From Sipunculus nudus (taxonomy: Eukaryota > Annelida > Sipuncula > Golfingiida > Sipunculidae), in the NCBI GenBank assembly GCA_026874595.1, contig CM049310.1:37589558-37653557 (forward strand): a stretch of DNA of 64,000 bases, written 5' to 3'. Positions 34,252 to 45,778 of the stretch are shown here, one piece after another (position 1 is the stretch's first letter; every line of letters starts with the position of its first letter). A program made the position numbers and the translations under genes. The notes below the pieces were generated by a model. The model ran no database searches. It saw only the letters and a list, made by a program, of their open reading frames with translations, and had not been told where the DNA came from.

Positions 34252-34722
34252 TAATGGCTGAGTTAAAATGGCTAAATGGAAAATAACAGGATTAAATTTT
34301 ATTTTTGGAGTTCAATATATCACAAATCATATACATTGAAATATGTTATACATTGAAACACACACAACTCAATATTAAAACACCCAGTAAGGCCAAAAAA
34401 TGTATATGGTTCTCAGGCACTTTTTTAGAAACCAGTGCGGGCGGGCGATATATTTATTTTACTTATTTTTGTATGTTTCGATTAAAATGTCATATATTCA
34501 GGGAAAAGTATTAGAATAACAGAATTTTTTGCTAAACAGGTAAAGGTACTACATAAAAAAGGAAATCTTATCAAAATTGTATAATATTATCTTCTTGAAA
34601 GATGAAAATCATGATAAAAAATTTTTGATGCGGGGGTTAAAAAATTGACGTAGGCGGTGCCTGAGAACCAAACCTTTTATTGTTTTGGCCTTATTTCAAT
34701 TTTTAATTTGGCACTGAGCCAT
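34252..34722. mobile_element. Foldback/MITE-like element
   Basis: The inner arms TAAGGCCAAAA...GGTTCTCAGGCAC (about 34388-34421) and GTGCCTGAGAACC...TTTTGGCCTTA (about 34654-34692) are inverted. Outer words ATGGCTGAGT (about 34254) and ACTGAGCCAT (about 34713) are also inverted. There is no coding capacity beyond a chance ORF. Exact ends and target duplication are unclear. Confidence 0.55.
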
Positions 34723-35090
34723 TTAGGTAAACGTACATAGTGAGTGAACACATTGTTTAGTTATTGTGTTCATTTTGCAATACACAAACATTTTTAATAT
34801 CCTTGGATGTACCCTCAGAGTCACTTGCATACTTGATAAGCTTGATGCATGGTTAAAAAAACTAGTTACACTTTCATATGGTTATACCCCCTGTGAGATC
34901 TATATAATTAATACGGAGTTAGGTTTTTTTCTAGACCACGGTTTACCTGCTTCCGTTCTGGTTTGACTCTCCTAATTCGTCAGACGTATCGGCGGTGTGC
35001 TCTTCTAGGACAAGTTTCTTTTATTTAGCGGGATTATGCCCTATTAAGCTGAATAATTAATAATTTTAATATTTCCCCATTAGGTGCCCC

Positions 35091-35162
35091 TGTTTCTTTT
35101 GTGCTGCAAGGTCCTCCACGCCTGTGAAGCTTTTTCAGGAGGCGCCTCGGGGATTTTCACAG
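35091..35162 (+). repeat. Dispersed repeat, copy 2 (inverted relative to 9.0 kb)
   Basis: Same family as 8982-9066, in the opposite orientation. It shares GTGCCCCT, CTTTTGTGCT, GGTCCT, TTTTTCAG, GGCGCCT and GGGGATTTTC in order. Confidence 0.7.
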
Positions 35163-36761
35163 GCCTGTTAGGAACGTGGCCAGAGCACGTCCTGCCAAAA
35201 AGGCATTTCCCTGCAATACGCGGTCATGCGGTCCACTATAATCCCTATTGATCCCCTATATCGATTGTAACGCCTCTGAAGGAATTTTCACTCTCTAAAG
35301 GAAGTAAAGGTTTTTAATCCGAAGACCTCATGGCTCCGCTTACAATGCGAGGGTTTTTCAGTTTGGTCAACACTGGGCACTTAATTCTGTGATGTGACCA
35401 CCGTTTGACAAATGATTTATGGGTTACAGGTATGTTGATTTTTATACATTCAAAAATATCTCTTCATGATAACCATGGTTTCAAAAAATCGGCCAAGTGA
35501 TGTTTTTTATGAAGTTTTTTTCTATTAAAAAGAAGCACCACAGCTTATTTATCATTCGGGTTGGATGGGGGTGGGGTCTAGGGACTTTAAAACACCCGCA
35601 AGAATCTACTAATTATTCTAAAAAAAAAATGAGAATACAGATTTTATTTTGAAATTGACTGCTTCAGTTTTATTAATATACTTGTCTAATTTCCCTCCAT
35701 GTATATACATGTATGTTTTTCTCAAGTGAAGCTGCTTAAACTATTGTAAATTGATACATTGTCAGTTTGATAAGTATATTTTAACGGAAGATATAGATCC
35801 CCTTTATCAAAGGGGAAAATTTCAAAGATATATATGTTCAAATATATGAAAATAAAGCATATTTATCTGAAGCCTCTTGGAAGTCTTCCGGGAGTGTCAG
35901 ATGATGCTCCAAATGCATAACACTCAGAAGTCTAGCCCATAGCACAAGCCAACAATGACACAGACAAGGTCTTGCATCAACCAAAATTTTAATAAGGTAA
36001 TATTTAAGAATTTGAATAAAGTCATAATGTTTATATAACTAACAAAATAATATATAAATTAATATTAATATACAAAACATGAATGTAAAATACTATAAGA
36101 ACAAATAACAAACCCGTATAATACAAAACAGATTTATTTTGGTATTCTCTACTTTTTCATTTTACAAATACATACATGATGTAAAATATATTAACATAAT
36201 AACAGGTACACATAACATAACACATTGCCTGAATTCTCTAGAACCTTCTGTCATCTAATTATAGTAAATCATTGTGCTGTAAGTCTATTTGCTTACAAAA
36301 TAAGAAAAATAATATTAAATAATCAACCAGACTCCTCGGCACTGAAGTAACAATACGGATGACAACAACAACATACAACTTTACCAAATAATTAACTACG
36401 ACTCTCTGACTACACTTTATGATTATATGTTCCAAATTAATAAAAAAAACTGACCTGTTCATGCACCGTATAAACTATTTTTTCTTAACTTATTTGATTA
36501 TTATATGAAATTCCATTTGACATACAGTGAAAAATCTCTGAATGATATTTTTCAGTACCGAACAAAAACACAAATGTGTATTGTGTACTGCTACAATAGC
36601 AAATGCATCATCATGTAAATTACAAGCTTTCATTATGTACCTTGTATTATTAGTATTACATTGCTTACAAGTTACATGTGTGTACACATACAATGGTTCT
36701 GCTACTGGTAATCTCAATGCATAACATAGTATAACATTATTGTATGGGCATTCATATCATG
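35163..36761. other. Non-coding stretch beside the minus-strand retroelement
   Basis: AT-rich. It lies downstream of the RNase H remnant of the minus-strand retroelement and may hold its 3' region, but I could not identify an LTR or polypurine tract. ORFs 36490-36717 (minus) and 36542-36724 (plus) are on opposite strands of the same bases and neither is supported. Confidence 0.35.
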
Positions 36762-37800
36762 GGTCATATTTACATAGTGTAACATGTTTAATCTCTGTTT
36801 ACAGTATTAAATTACACTATCTGTTTCAGATCTACTTACACAACACGACTTAAGAAGTCAGCTGCATTGTTTTTACTACCCTGAATTGATTTTATGTGAA
36901 ATTTGTGGTTCTGCAAATACATTGCCCATCTCATTACTCTGCTATTGATAAATTAAGCTTTATTCAAGTAAGTAAGAGGTTGATGGTCTGTTTGCACAAC
37001 AAATTCAGTTCCTGTGCGATATAACTGGAATCTATTGACACCCCAAATTAATGCGAGGTTTTCTTTTTCGATAGTACCAATAAAGTAGCGCCGACTCCTA
37101 CATCTGAAGCATCTGTCTGCAGTACTAATGGTTTCCTAGGATCAGCTCACCTGAGAATCGGTTTCCTAGCCAATACTTTTTCAGGGTACAATATGCCCTC
37201 TCTTGAGGCTCATTCCACTCTATTTTATAAGGCTTACCCTTTCCAGCCAAATCCACAAGAGGAGCTGCTATAGTTGCGAAGTAAGGAACGTAATTCCTGT
37301 AATATCCAACCAACCCAATATGGTCATCTCTTCTTGGTTTTACGTCTTGTATCTATCACTATGGCCCTATCACTACATCACTGACACGCCACTAAGGGTC
37401 TGGATCTTCACGAACCCCCTCAATATTTCCAATAATCAAATCGAACATGGGATCATTCACACAAGCGGCCTCTGTTCTGCCTACCTAGAATGGTGTGTCT
37501 ATGTGTTTCATAGCCACGAGATGTACACTCTCATGCCAATTTAGCCGCCGACGGCGACGCAACAGGTTTCAAGTTTCCACAATGCGTCAGTAACTGAAAA
37601 AAAAGCAATTGAGGAGTTCATTCTTATGGTCTAATGCCGATTAAACCAAATGACATGTATCACTCCTTATCTAACTGCTGGACTTTACCTACCAGACTAG
37701 CCCTAACAATAGCACCAACACAACCGGGGTCTCTCATCACCCTTACATCACTATCGTCCTTTCTACCCTGGGCTACTGGTAAGTGGACCTTCATACTGAA
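36762..37800 (-). pseudogene. Ty3/gypsy pol remnant, tandem copy B: protease, RT end, RNase H
   Basis: Minus strand, second of two tandem 1,039-bp units. In order: a protease piece with MRDPGCVGA (about 37710-37740), where Thr of the D-T/S-G active site is Pro; a later piece with NDPMFDLIIGNIEG; then a jump, with most of RT gone, to the RT thumb start (YYRNYVPYFATIAAPLVDL, 37313 downward); then RNase H blocks TDASDVGVGATLL, TDHQPLTYLNKA and NNAADFLSRV ending near 36850. Several frameshifts and stops. No YxDD motif and no integrase. Confidence 0.85.
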
Positions 37801-38839
37801 GGTCATATTTACATAGTGTAACATGTTTAATCTCTGTTTACAGTATTAAATTACACTATCTGTTTCAGATCTACTTACACAACACGACTTAAGAAGTCAG
37901 CTGCTTTGTTTTTACTACCCTGAATTGATTTTATGTGAAATTTGTGGTTCTGCAAATACATTGCCCATCTCATTACTCTGCTATTGATAAATTAAGCTTT
38001 ATTCAAGTAAGTAAGAGGTTGATGGTCTGTTTGCACAACAAATTCAGTTCCTGTGCGATATAACTGGAATCCATTGACACCCCAAATTAATGCGAGGTTT
38101 TCTTTTTCGATAGTACCAATAAAGTAGCGCCGACTCCTACATCTGAAGCATCTGTCTGCAGTACAAATGGTTTCCTAGGATCAGCTAACCTGAGAATCGG
38201 TTTCCTAGCCAATACTCTTTCAGAGTACAATATGCCCTCTCTTGAGGCTCATTCCACTCTATTTTATAAGGCTTAACCTTTCCAGCCAAATCCACAAGAG
38301 GAGCTGCTATAGTTGCGAAGTAAGGAACATAATTCCTGTAATATCCAACCAACCCAATATGGTCATCTCTTCTTGGTTTTACGTCTTGTATCTATCATTA
38401 TGGCCCTATCACTACATCACTGACACGCCACTAAGGGTCTGGATCTTCACGAACCCCCTCAATATTTCCAATAATCAAATCGAACGTGGGATCATTCACA
38501 CAAGCGGCCTCTGTTCTGCCTACCTAGAATGGTGTGTCTATGTGTTTCATAGCCACAAGATGTACACTCTCATGCCAATTTAGCCGCCGACGGCGACGCA
38601 ACAGGTTTCAAGTTTCCACAATGCGTCAGTAACTGAAAAAAAAGCAATTGAGGAGTTCATTCTTATGGTCTAATGCCAATTAAACCAAATGACATGTATC
38701 ACTCCTTATCTAACTGCTGGACTTTACCTACCAGACTAGCCCTAACAATAGCACCAACACAACCGGGGTCTCTCATCACCCTTACATCACTATCGTCCTT
38801 TCTACCCTGGGCTACTGGTACCTGGACTTTCACACTGAA
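37801..38839 (-). pseudogene. Ty3/gypsy pol remnant, tandem copy A: protease, RT end, RNase H
   Basis: First unit in the direction of transcription, directly after gag. It differs from copy B at roughly a dozen positions that I can spot in 1,039 bp, and it shares the same stops, the same D-P-G protease site (about 38752-38780) and the same internal deletion of RT. The disabling changes therefore came before the duplication. The junction with copy B at 37800/37801 is seamless. The plus ORFs 37203-37544 and 38242-38583 are antisense shadows of the two copies. Confidence 0.85.
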
Positions 38840-39100
38840 CCTCCGCAGTCTCATATAAATTCGTCTCCCTTTCTACGCTTATATACGCAACACCCGAGTT
38901 AATCACAGTCTGACTAGCTCTTTGGCTTACTTTATCTTCATCACTCTCATTATTCTGTGTCAACAAATTCTTGCAATTTCGTGCAAGATGACCGATTATT
39001 CCACAATTATTGCACACCTTTCAATTCCCTTCCACTTTTAAAACAATTTCAACACTTCCGCGCTATATGACCAATTTGAAACAACAGTTCTCTTAATCCT
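38802..39100 (-). pseudogene. Gag zinc-knuckle end of the minus-strand Ty3/gypsy element
   Basis: The frame from 39017 starts CNNCGIIGHLARNC, a CCHC zinc knuckle (C-x2-C-x4-H-x4-C) of retroelement nucleocapsid. Just upstream (39030-39090) another knuckle (GHIARKC) is present across a frameshift. Two knuckles at the end of gag are usual. The frame runs on into copy A of the pol remnant. Confidence 0.85.
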
Positions 39101-40900
39101 TAAATTTACTGTCAGATACTATCTACAATAGATATACTCCGGAACTGTCCACTAATAAGGGCCATCTTGCAGGTTAATCTGCTTGAGCTACAAACAGGGC
39201 CTGCTCCAGCACTCCCTAGTCATATTATTAAGCATTTACCCTGTTAATAAAAAATCAGCTAATTTCTGTGTAATCACCTCTTTTACACTTTTTTCAACTG
39301 AATGAATGAAGGAATTCCTGGATTTTCTGTGAGCAGATGGATTGCATAATTGCTGGAAAAAAAACGGCCTGGTATTAAAAAGGTCTGTGACTCATATTTT
39401 AATGGCTAGTGTACCTTTAGCTATTAAAACTGGTCTAAACCATGTTGAAATCTCTTTAATATTATAATTTATATTTTAAATCTGCCAATCAGGTTGATTT
39501 AAAACCAGATTTTTCATCAACCTCAAGGTGAGGTCTTCAACCTCAGGATGAGACGAGCCAACACATTAGGAAACTGGCCATCAGAGATTGAGTAACATTT
39601 AAATATTTTTCATAAAAAATATATATTACATTTGTTCTGTCAATTTGGTGCCACCATGTGAACCTGAGTTATCACTGGTGTATAATCCTTATTTTTTTAG
39701 TCAATGTCAATCATTAGGGAAATGGAAATGTTGAAATCTTCAGTAAATGTTATATTTATTTTCCACCTTGACTTAGTACAACAATTTATTAACATAACTT
39801 CATTATGTGGACTATTATTTTTTATCCTAATTTATGCTTGTGGCATCTTATTCTCTTAATCTGTTGACTGTTTGCAATACTTTTACAACAAGTGGTTCAG
39901 GATCCAGTGTAAAAAGCTCAACAGGTGTTGGGCAATTAATCTTTAAAAGTCATTATGTTTGAATGATATAATTAATATTTTCCAAATACTGTCATTTATC
40001 AAAATAATACCCTAATAATAGAAAAAAAATCTGGTTAAAAATTAGGCATGATATTAGCACTGTCTCTGTCTTGTTTACATTCATGAAGTGATTGGCACAT
40101 GAATCCAGTCTGATCTATTTCTCCTGAGACCTTAATGTGGGATTATATTAAATCTCACGGCTTCTGTGTGTGGCTTCAGTAGTTGCCCATGTTATCATCT
40201 GGAAGCATTAAATTCTAATTATCCATGGCCAATTACAGATAAATCTAAGTGATATGGACCCTAGATTATACGAACAGCCCTATGTCCAGCCTATTGCAGT
40301 GAATCACAGCCTTCAGTCACTAGACACTGTTTGTACCACCTGCAGGCCTGTGTTGTCAGCTTGCAGGGAGTTCCGGATAACGTCCATTCTAACTGCATTA
40401 CAATGTAACAGCCTATTTGACATTGTCTGGCCACACTGTTGGTAAAGGCGTGGTCCCAAGTTCCCAACCCGGCGTACTTGCAAATGTGTGCTGTCTACTT
40501 GCAAAAACGTGGGAAAATTTTGGGGATCAGTACGTTGTGAGTACCGCCTCAGTGCCGAATTGGGAGCACGCAGACACGCCGTATAGCACTTTTAGTGTAC
40601 CAGGAAATTTCGCTGCGTTCGGGCTACGGATTCACCCCGACACCGAGCGGAAAAAACTTACGTTCATCGCACTTGCACGCACTTACAACATGCGCGTGAG
40701 TAAGGACACCGTGCGTGAGCAGCAATCGTGGCAATCGCTCGGAGATCGTTCGTTACAAGCACGTTTTAAGCATGTTCAACTCACTTACCACGTTCGCAAC
40801 GTACGATGCACGCAACCGCTCACGGGCCACACCTTGCGCAGCCGTGCCAGTGACGTGCGTTGACGTACTCCCTCCCTACTCTTGCCACTCCCTTGCAATT
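39101..40900. other. Insertion interrupting the minus-strand gag
   Basis: About 1.8 kb of unrelated sequence separates the gag core (40948 and above) from the zinc knuckles (below 39100). The left two thirds are AT-rich and anonymous. The right part (about 40440-40870) is CpG-rich with plus ORF 40417-40863 (148 codons) and minus GTAAGT words. I cannot identify its class, its ends or a target duplication. The 148-codon frame has no motif I recognise and may be incidental to the high GC content. Confidence 0.5.
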
Positions 40901-42087
40901 GATTCCACAGAATGTACAAATCTTAATTTATTAGATTCAGTCTTAGGTCACCACTCTTTATTTTGAGCAGGAGAGTCAGAATGACTTTTAAACTGGGACC
41001 TTCCTTTATCGGAACATTGTTTATTTGAGCCGGAAGAACCCCGGGTAGGAGGGAGTACCTTTTCTCCGACCAATCCTTCGACCTCTACTACCCTCTCTTT
41101 TTGACCAAACTTTATCTTGTAACTTGGGCGATGTGACAAGGCAAACTCATCCACCAGAACACCAGCCTCACTTACTTTCTCTATCTTATGCTCATTCAAA
41201 AACATTCTGATATTATCATGGATTTGTCTTTTAAATACCTCAAACAGAATAAAGTTTCATTTTCTCAAAATCATTGCCAACCTTCATAGACTGACACCAA
41301 CCGGATAAATAAATTTTCTTTATCTCAAACATATTCTACATGCATTTGATTCTCCCTCCTAACAGTGTGTCTAAGTTTCTGTCGATAAGCCTCGGGCACT
41401 AATTTATAAGCCCTCAATATGGCTTCCTTCATAATACATACATTGTTCGTCAGAGAGGGCGGATTTAAAATCTTGAGCAGTCCTACTAGGAATCCCTGTT
41501 ACAAAAGGGTCCATTGTTCTTTAGGCCAAGCCATTAAAGAGGCCACACGTTCAAAATAATTGAAGTAACAACTCCACTTCATTTTCATTGAAGGGAGGAA
41601 CCTTCACCGAAATTCTAAACAAGAATTGAGAGTTATCATTTACTAATTTGCGTTTCTTGTTCATTCAATTTAAATTCTCTTTCAATTTCACACCTACGTG
41701 TTTCGTGTTTATATTTCGGTCTTAGTTCATACTTTAGTAACTCCAAATCGAAGGTGTCAAGTACTGTTGCACCAAGAAGTTCCCTGGGTTTTTCCTCCAA
41801 TTCAGATTCATCTTTACGATCTTCTACTTCATCAGCCTTACCATAAAATGTTTCTTTAAATACATGTCTTAAATCTTCAACTGTATTAACATTCATAATA
41901 TCAATAAGTGAATGAATAGCAACAAGTTCAAATTATTCTTTCTTTTATTTGTAGAGTAAACTCTTACTCCCTTTTAATTGTGGGATAATTTCATCTGGTT
42001 TGAATTTGGAATCCATATAACCAATAAGTATACGTGTCTGAAATGTATGCCGTAAATACACTTGTTTCAATTTAGCACAAGAGAATT
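40901..42087 (-). pseudogene. Gag core of the minus-strand Ty3/gypsy element
   Basis: Order on the minus strand: an N-terminal piece with FKPDEIIPQLKGSK (about 42000-41960); an acidic, Lys/Glu-rich segment (NVNTVEDLRHVFKETFYGK, 41896-41636); a capsid region in several frames (41636-41205) with VPPFNENEV, LSDEQCM and FKRQIHDNIRMFL; and a frame 41205-40948 with EAGVLVDEFALSHR and a basic tail. The capsid pattern is that of SCAN-related gag proteins in Ty3/gypsy elements of invertebrates and fish (from general knowledge). Frameshifts and stops make it non-functional. Confidence 0.75.
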
Positions 42088-42580
42088 GATCAATGTTAAT
42101 TTTGTGCTTGGCAGGTAAGGACTGTTTTATTGAACTCTTAAACCCTAACATTTAACCAATTCGGTACTTTCAGTTTTCAGTTTCAGTATATCGTGTAAAG
42201 CGTTTATATTCCATGTTCCATTTGTAACGCTACTGGGTAATTTATATTTGTAGCACACGCATGACGATTTGTTTTATTGCAAGTAATACGCAATGGTATC
42301 TTCATGTGTTTTTGCATGTATACGTTACCGAGTGATATGTCCACTACTTCAGTATAATTAATTGTAATGTGCACGTTATATGAATTGTATATACCATATA
42401 TCATATTTATCATATGTGAAGTATCGCAGTGTTAATTTTGTGTTTGGCAGGGACTCCGGATTGGAGCATTCCAGGATATGTATATATATATTACTGAATA
42501 AACCGACTTTCATATAAATACATCGCTGCCTTGCAATCACTTGCACCGGCTGGCCTGGGCTGCCGGAAACACATGTTATA
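42088..42580 (+). mobile_element. Truncated 5' LTR of the plus-strand Ty3/gypsy element
   Basis: Matches 50352-50838 (the 3' LTR) over its whole length in the same orientation, including TTTGTGCTTGGCAGG, CGCTACTGGGTAATTTATA, TATACGTTACCGAGT and a final CTGCCTTGCAATCACT block. It lacks the first 250 bp of the 3' LTR, and its left edge abuts the gag of the minus-strand element. A 25-bp word (TGTTAATTTTGTG.TTGGCAGG) occurs twice within the LTR, about 335 bp apart. No primer binding site could be read after 42580. Confidence 0.8.
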
Positions 42581-42721
42581 TACCCGAATTAGGAACATCT
42601 CTGTGTGAAGTTCATGTTCATGTGTGCGTCTCGCCGACGATGTCACTGGAGATGATCGTTTTCTTGTCTTCCATTCCACCGGTGATAATAATATTAACTA
42701 GATGTGGTCGGACAATGGTCC

Positions 42722-43426
42722 TTAGAGGGCCCCGCGTTTCCGCTAGTGCTGGACTAGTTTACGTATGGGTGAAAAATTAAGTTAAATTTGAAAAATATGA
42801 CAAACAGAAACAGGTATTTATCAATATACATGAGGGAAAAATCCTACTGGATCAGATGATATTAAAGAAGATATGTCTGAAAAAATGTGAAATAGAAAAT
42901 CACTGAATGTAGTCTGTTAGCCATATTTGATTTTGAGCTGATCTGTAATTCAATATGACTGGAGCCCTCATAGGCACCAATGATCCCTGTGAAATTGGGA
43001 AAGCTGAAGTAGGGTTGTTATAGAGTTATTGCGTGAGAAAGAAAATCAGTGATTGGGCAGTGGTGGCCAAATTGGAATTCCAACAGGTCTGTAATTCAAT
43101 AGGTCTGGAGCCCTCATATGTACCAACCATCCCTGTAAATTTGGGAAAGCTTAAGTATGTTGTTGTTGAGTAATCACGTGGAAAGAAAATCAGCGATTGG
43201 GCTGTGGCGGCCATATTGGAGGTCGAACAGGTCTATAATTCAATAGGTCTGGAGCCCTTATAGGTACCAATCATCCCTGTGAATTTGGGAAAGCTGCAGT
43301 ATGTTGTTTATGAGTTATCGCGCGCGAAAGAAAGTGTCACTGACGAAAGGACGGAAGTTTGGTAGGACGAACGGACAGAAGGATGGACTGACACAATGAT
43401 CACTATAGGGCACCGCGGGGCCCTAA
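42722..43426. mobile_element. Non-autonomous DNA element with GGGCCCCGCG ends and internal 145-bp tandem repeats
   Basis: The left end TTAGAGGGCCCCGCG and the right end CGCGGGGCCCTAA are inverted repeats. The body holds three diverged tandem units of about 145 bp starting near 42943, 43086 and 43231, each with TAATTCAATA.G.CTGGAGCCC, ATCCCTGTGAA, TTGGGAAAGCT and AGAAAATCAG.GATTGGGC. Near the right end are GACGGAAG/GGACAGAAGGATGG words. No ORF of its own. It interrupts the leader of the plus-strand gypsy element. TTAA-like bases flank it, but a clear target duplication is not visible. Confidence 0.75.
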
Positions 43427-44148
43427 TTAATAGGTGTCTGTGCACAACACCATGCATTACACATGGCCAGAGTGGACTTTTCGTGGACTCTCTAGGACAC
43501 TGGTTCCGTGTGTTCCCCCTTCGCTTCCCTTCAGTGCCTTGCACTGTAGACGCTGCTTTGCTATTGTTCTACGCTCGTGTGTTCTTCGTTTGTTTTCCTA
43601 GACTATCGTCAATCTGTACTCCGTGCACGGAGACTTCGTCTGAAGGGCCCTGGCGAACGTCACTCCCTTGGAGAAGATACACTATATTGTTTATCATTTT
43701 CCATGAACTGCATGAAATTTTCTTCTTATTTTTGTTTTTGTCCATGGACTTTGTGCTTACATAATCATATATTATGATGTGTAAGGTATTATTGCACCGC
43801 TTTGAATTTTAAGTGATCATTGAATTGCTGTCCTGACTGTAAAATGTTTTCACATTGTTTTAGTATTGGTAAATTGAACTGCATGTAAAGGGTATAAGCA
43901 GTTGTTCCGGTTTGAGGTTACCATGTTCGGTCACGTGTTCTATTGTCATTAGGCCTAGTGGTCTCGGTAATGTAAACAATAGCACAGCAACTAAACACTA
44001 ACATTTGCCATTAATATAACTCTCTGACTACATGAACCTGCTAATATTTGACCATCATAGGACGACTTAAGACAGTTTCCATCATTACTTCTGTTTGTCA
44101 TTGTCTTCAGAGACCACATTCCATCCCATCTATTTGCAATAAAGAGAG
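43427..44148 (+). other. 5' leader of the plus-strand gypsy element
   Basis: Internal sequence between the inserted DNA element and the gag start. It is richer in GC than the flanks up to about 43690. The plus ORFs 43396-43764 and 43577-43777 overlap each other and are not recognised. Confidence 0.4.
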
Positions 44149-45300
44149 ATGGAGGTTAAATCAGTTGACATAACACGGGTCGTCTCCATGCAAGGACTAC
44201 CTCCTGATGTTAACGGATCTGAGAATATTGTGCAGTTCTCGCAAATTGAAACTCCAACACGTTTTTTTTTTTGTTAGAGAAGCACATTCTGGTCGTTGCA
44301 CTGGCCGCAGGTTTGTAGATTTAGAATCTTAAGACTCCGTCAAATGGCCATAGATAAGCTATCAGGTTGCTCTTTACAAAGGGATACAAATATCAAAATC
44401 TCTCATGCATGCTTAAGTTTCCTCCATAACTGAGGTGTCTATTCTGATTCACAACACAATGCTCGATTTGTTAAATCATTCTTCCTTTCAGGTATCCGAG
44501 GGTAGACGTGTCTCAGAGATAGTACCAAAGCTCGATTTTCTTTCAGATTTCGAAGTAAATCAGATGAGTTTAAACACAAAAGGGGTGATGCAATCTGGTT
44601 CAATCTGGGGCTACTGGTTACAGTATAATATCTCCAAAGCTTCTTTCCTTTTCAGATAATCATGAAAAAACTGGTAGCTACGAACAATGGCGCTCCCATC
44701 TCAAATCTATGATAACTCTGGCGTAACACCAGATTCTCAGTTATTGTCAGCGATTCACCAGTCTGTTAGGGGAACAGCAGGTAATGTTCTATTACGTTTG
44801 CCTGATGAATCCACTCCTAAAGATATACTTAATAAATCTGACAGGTACTTCGGTAAGGTGCTCCAAACAGAGGTACTTGTACAGCAGTTCCACTCTTACA
44901 AACAAGATGCCAAAGAGGATATAGTTAACTGGAGATGCATGCTTAATAGACAGTTAGACCTTATTAACCAAAGAAATCCCATTCCTCATAGGGAAAATGA
45001 GCAAATGCTTCGCTCTAGGTTCTGGAATGGACTGTATTCCATATATATGTAAGAAGCCTTGCGTCATAGGTACGATAATGGGGAAGAACAAGATTTACTG
45101 TTTGCAGCCGCCCGGGCTTTAGAGTCCGAATTTGCACTTAGTTCACAGGTGAGGGTTGCATCGTCCAATCACTTTCTCAACAAGGGGTTAAATCTTTGTC
45201 TTCTGAGAGCTCTGTGCTGGAGCAGATGAATAACAAACTGTCTACCCTAGAGAATCGCATATCAAAACTTGAACGATCTCAGACATCCAAAACAAATTAA
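44149..45300 (+). pseudogene. Gag of the plus-strand Ty3/gypsy element
   Basis: ATG at 44149 opens MEVKSVDITRVVSMQGLPPD and runs into a T-run with a stop near 44275. After a gap with broken frames, 44687-45052 encodes the capsid core with LLSAIHQSVRGTAGNVLLRL, then DILNKSDRYFG and VLVQQFHSYKQ, the pattern of the retrotransposon gag (capsid) family. The following frame continues ALRHRYDNGEEQDLLF and then breaks. Role if intact: particle-forming structural protein. It is split by at least three frameshifts or stops. Confidence 0.8.
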
Positions 45301-45339
45301 CCATTTCATGCTCGGGTTGACGTTCGTAATAGTAATACT

Positions 45340-45430
45340 GTCTCGGACGAAATCGTTTGCTCTCGTTGCCATCATAACACACATTCTGTTGAGAAATGTC
45401 ATGCTAAACGAGACAAATACGGAAAGATCC
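45340..45430 (+). pseudogene. Gag zinc knuckle of the plus-strand element
   Basis: A frame different from the overlapping long ORF reads CSRCHHNTHSVEKCH, a CCHC knuckle (C-x2-C-x4-H-x4-C) followed by basic residues (KRDKYGKIQKK) and a stop. It marks the nucleocapsid end of gag. Confidence 0.75.
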
Positions 45431-45778
45431 AGAAAAAAACTAAGAGTCACCCGTGATCATTCTTTGGAGGCCACGGGTTCAGATAATACGATTCCTACAA
45501 CAAATGTATGTTCCCAGAATGTCCCTCTCGGAGTTGAAACTCAGGTTGTTGACATGACTGAAGATGGGATTAACTGCCATGGTCTTTTATATACAGGTTC
45601 CCAAGTCTCTACTGTCGGTGAGTGGTTTAATGAAAAACACTTAAACAAGTCAGACTTAGTCCCTGTGGAAGAGATGATGGATCTCCGGCAACTAGACGGC
45701 CAGCAGGTAGAGTATTGTAGTATCGTTCATGTTGGCTTTTCTGATATACATTCTCAAACATTTTCTGTGCCAGTATAA
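45430..45778 (+). pseudogene. Retroviral-type aspartic protease, active-site Asp lost
   Basis: The C-terminal part of the frame 45269-45778 is a pepsin-like retroelement protease: VDMTEDGINCHGLLYTGSQV, then STVGEWF and VEYCSIVHVGF. The expected active-site triad D-T-G is Y-T-G here, so the catalytic aspartate is gone. It lies between the zinc knuckle and RT, as usual in Ty3/gypsy elements. The N-terminal part of the same ORF is out-of-frame gag and not real protein. Confidence 0.8.

Noticed and set aside
37203-38583. Two near-identical plus-strand 113-codon ORFs
   Set aside because: They are antisense to the duplicated minus-strand pol remnant, whose minus translation has clear protease and RNase H motifs.
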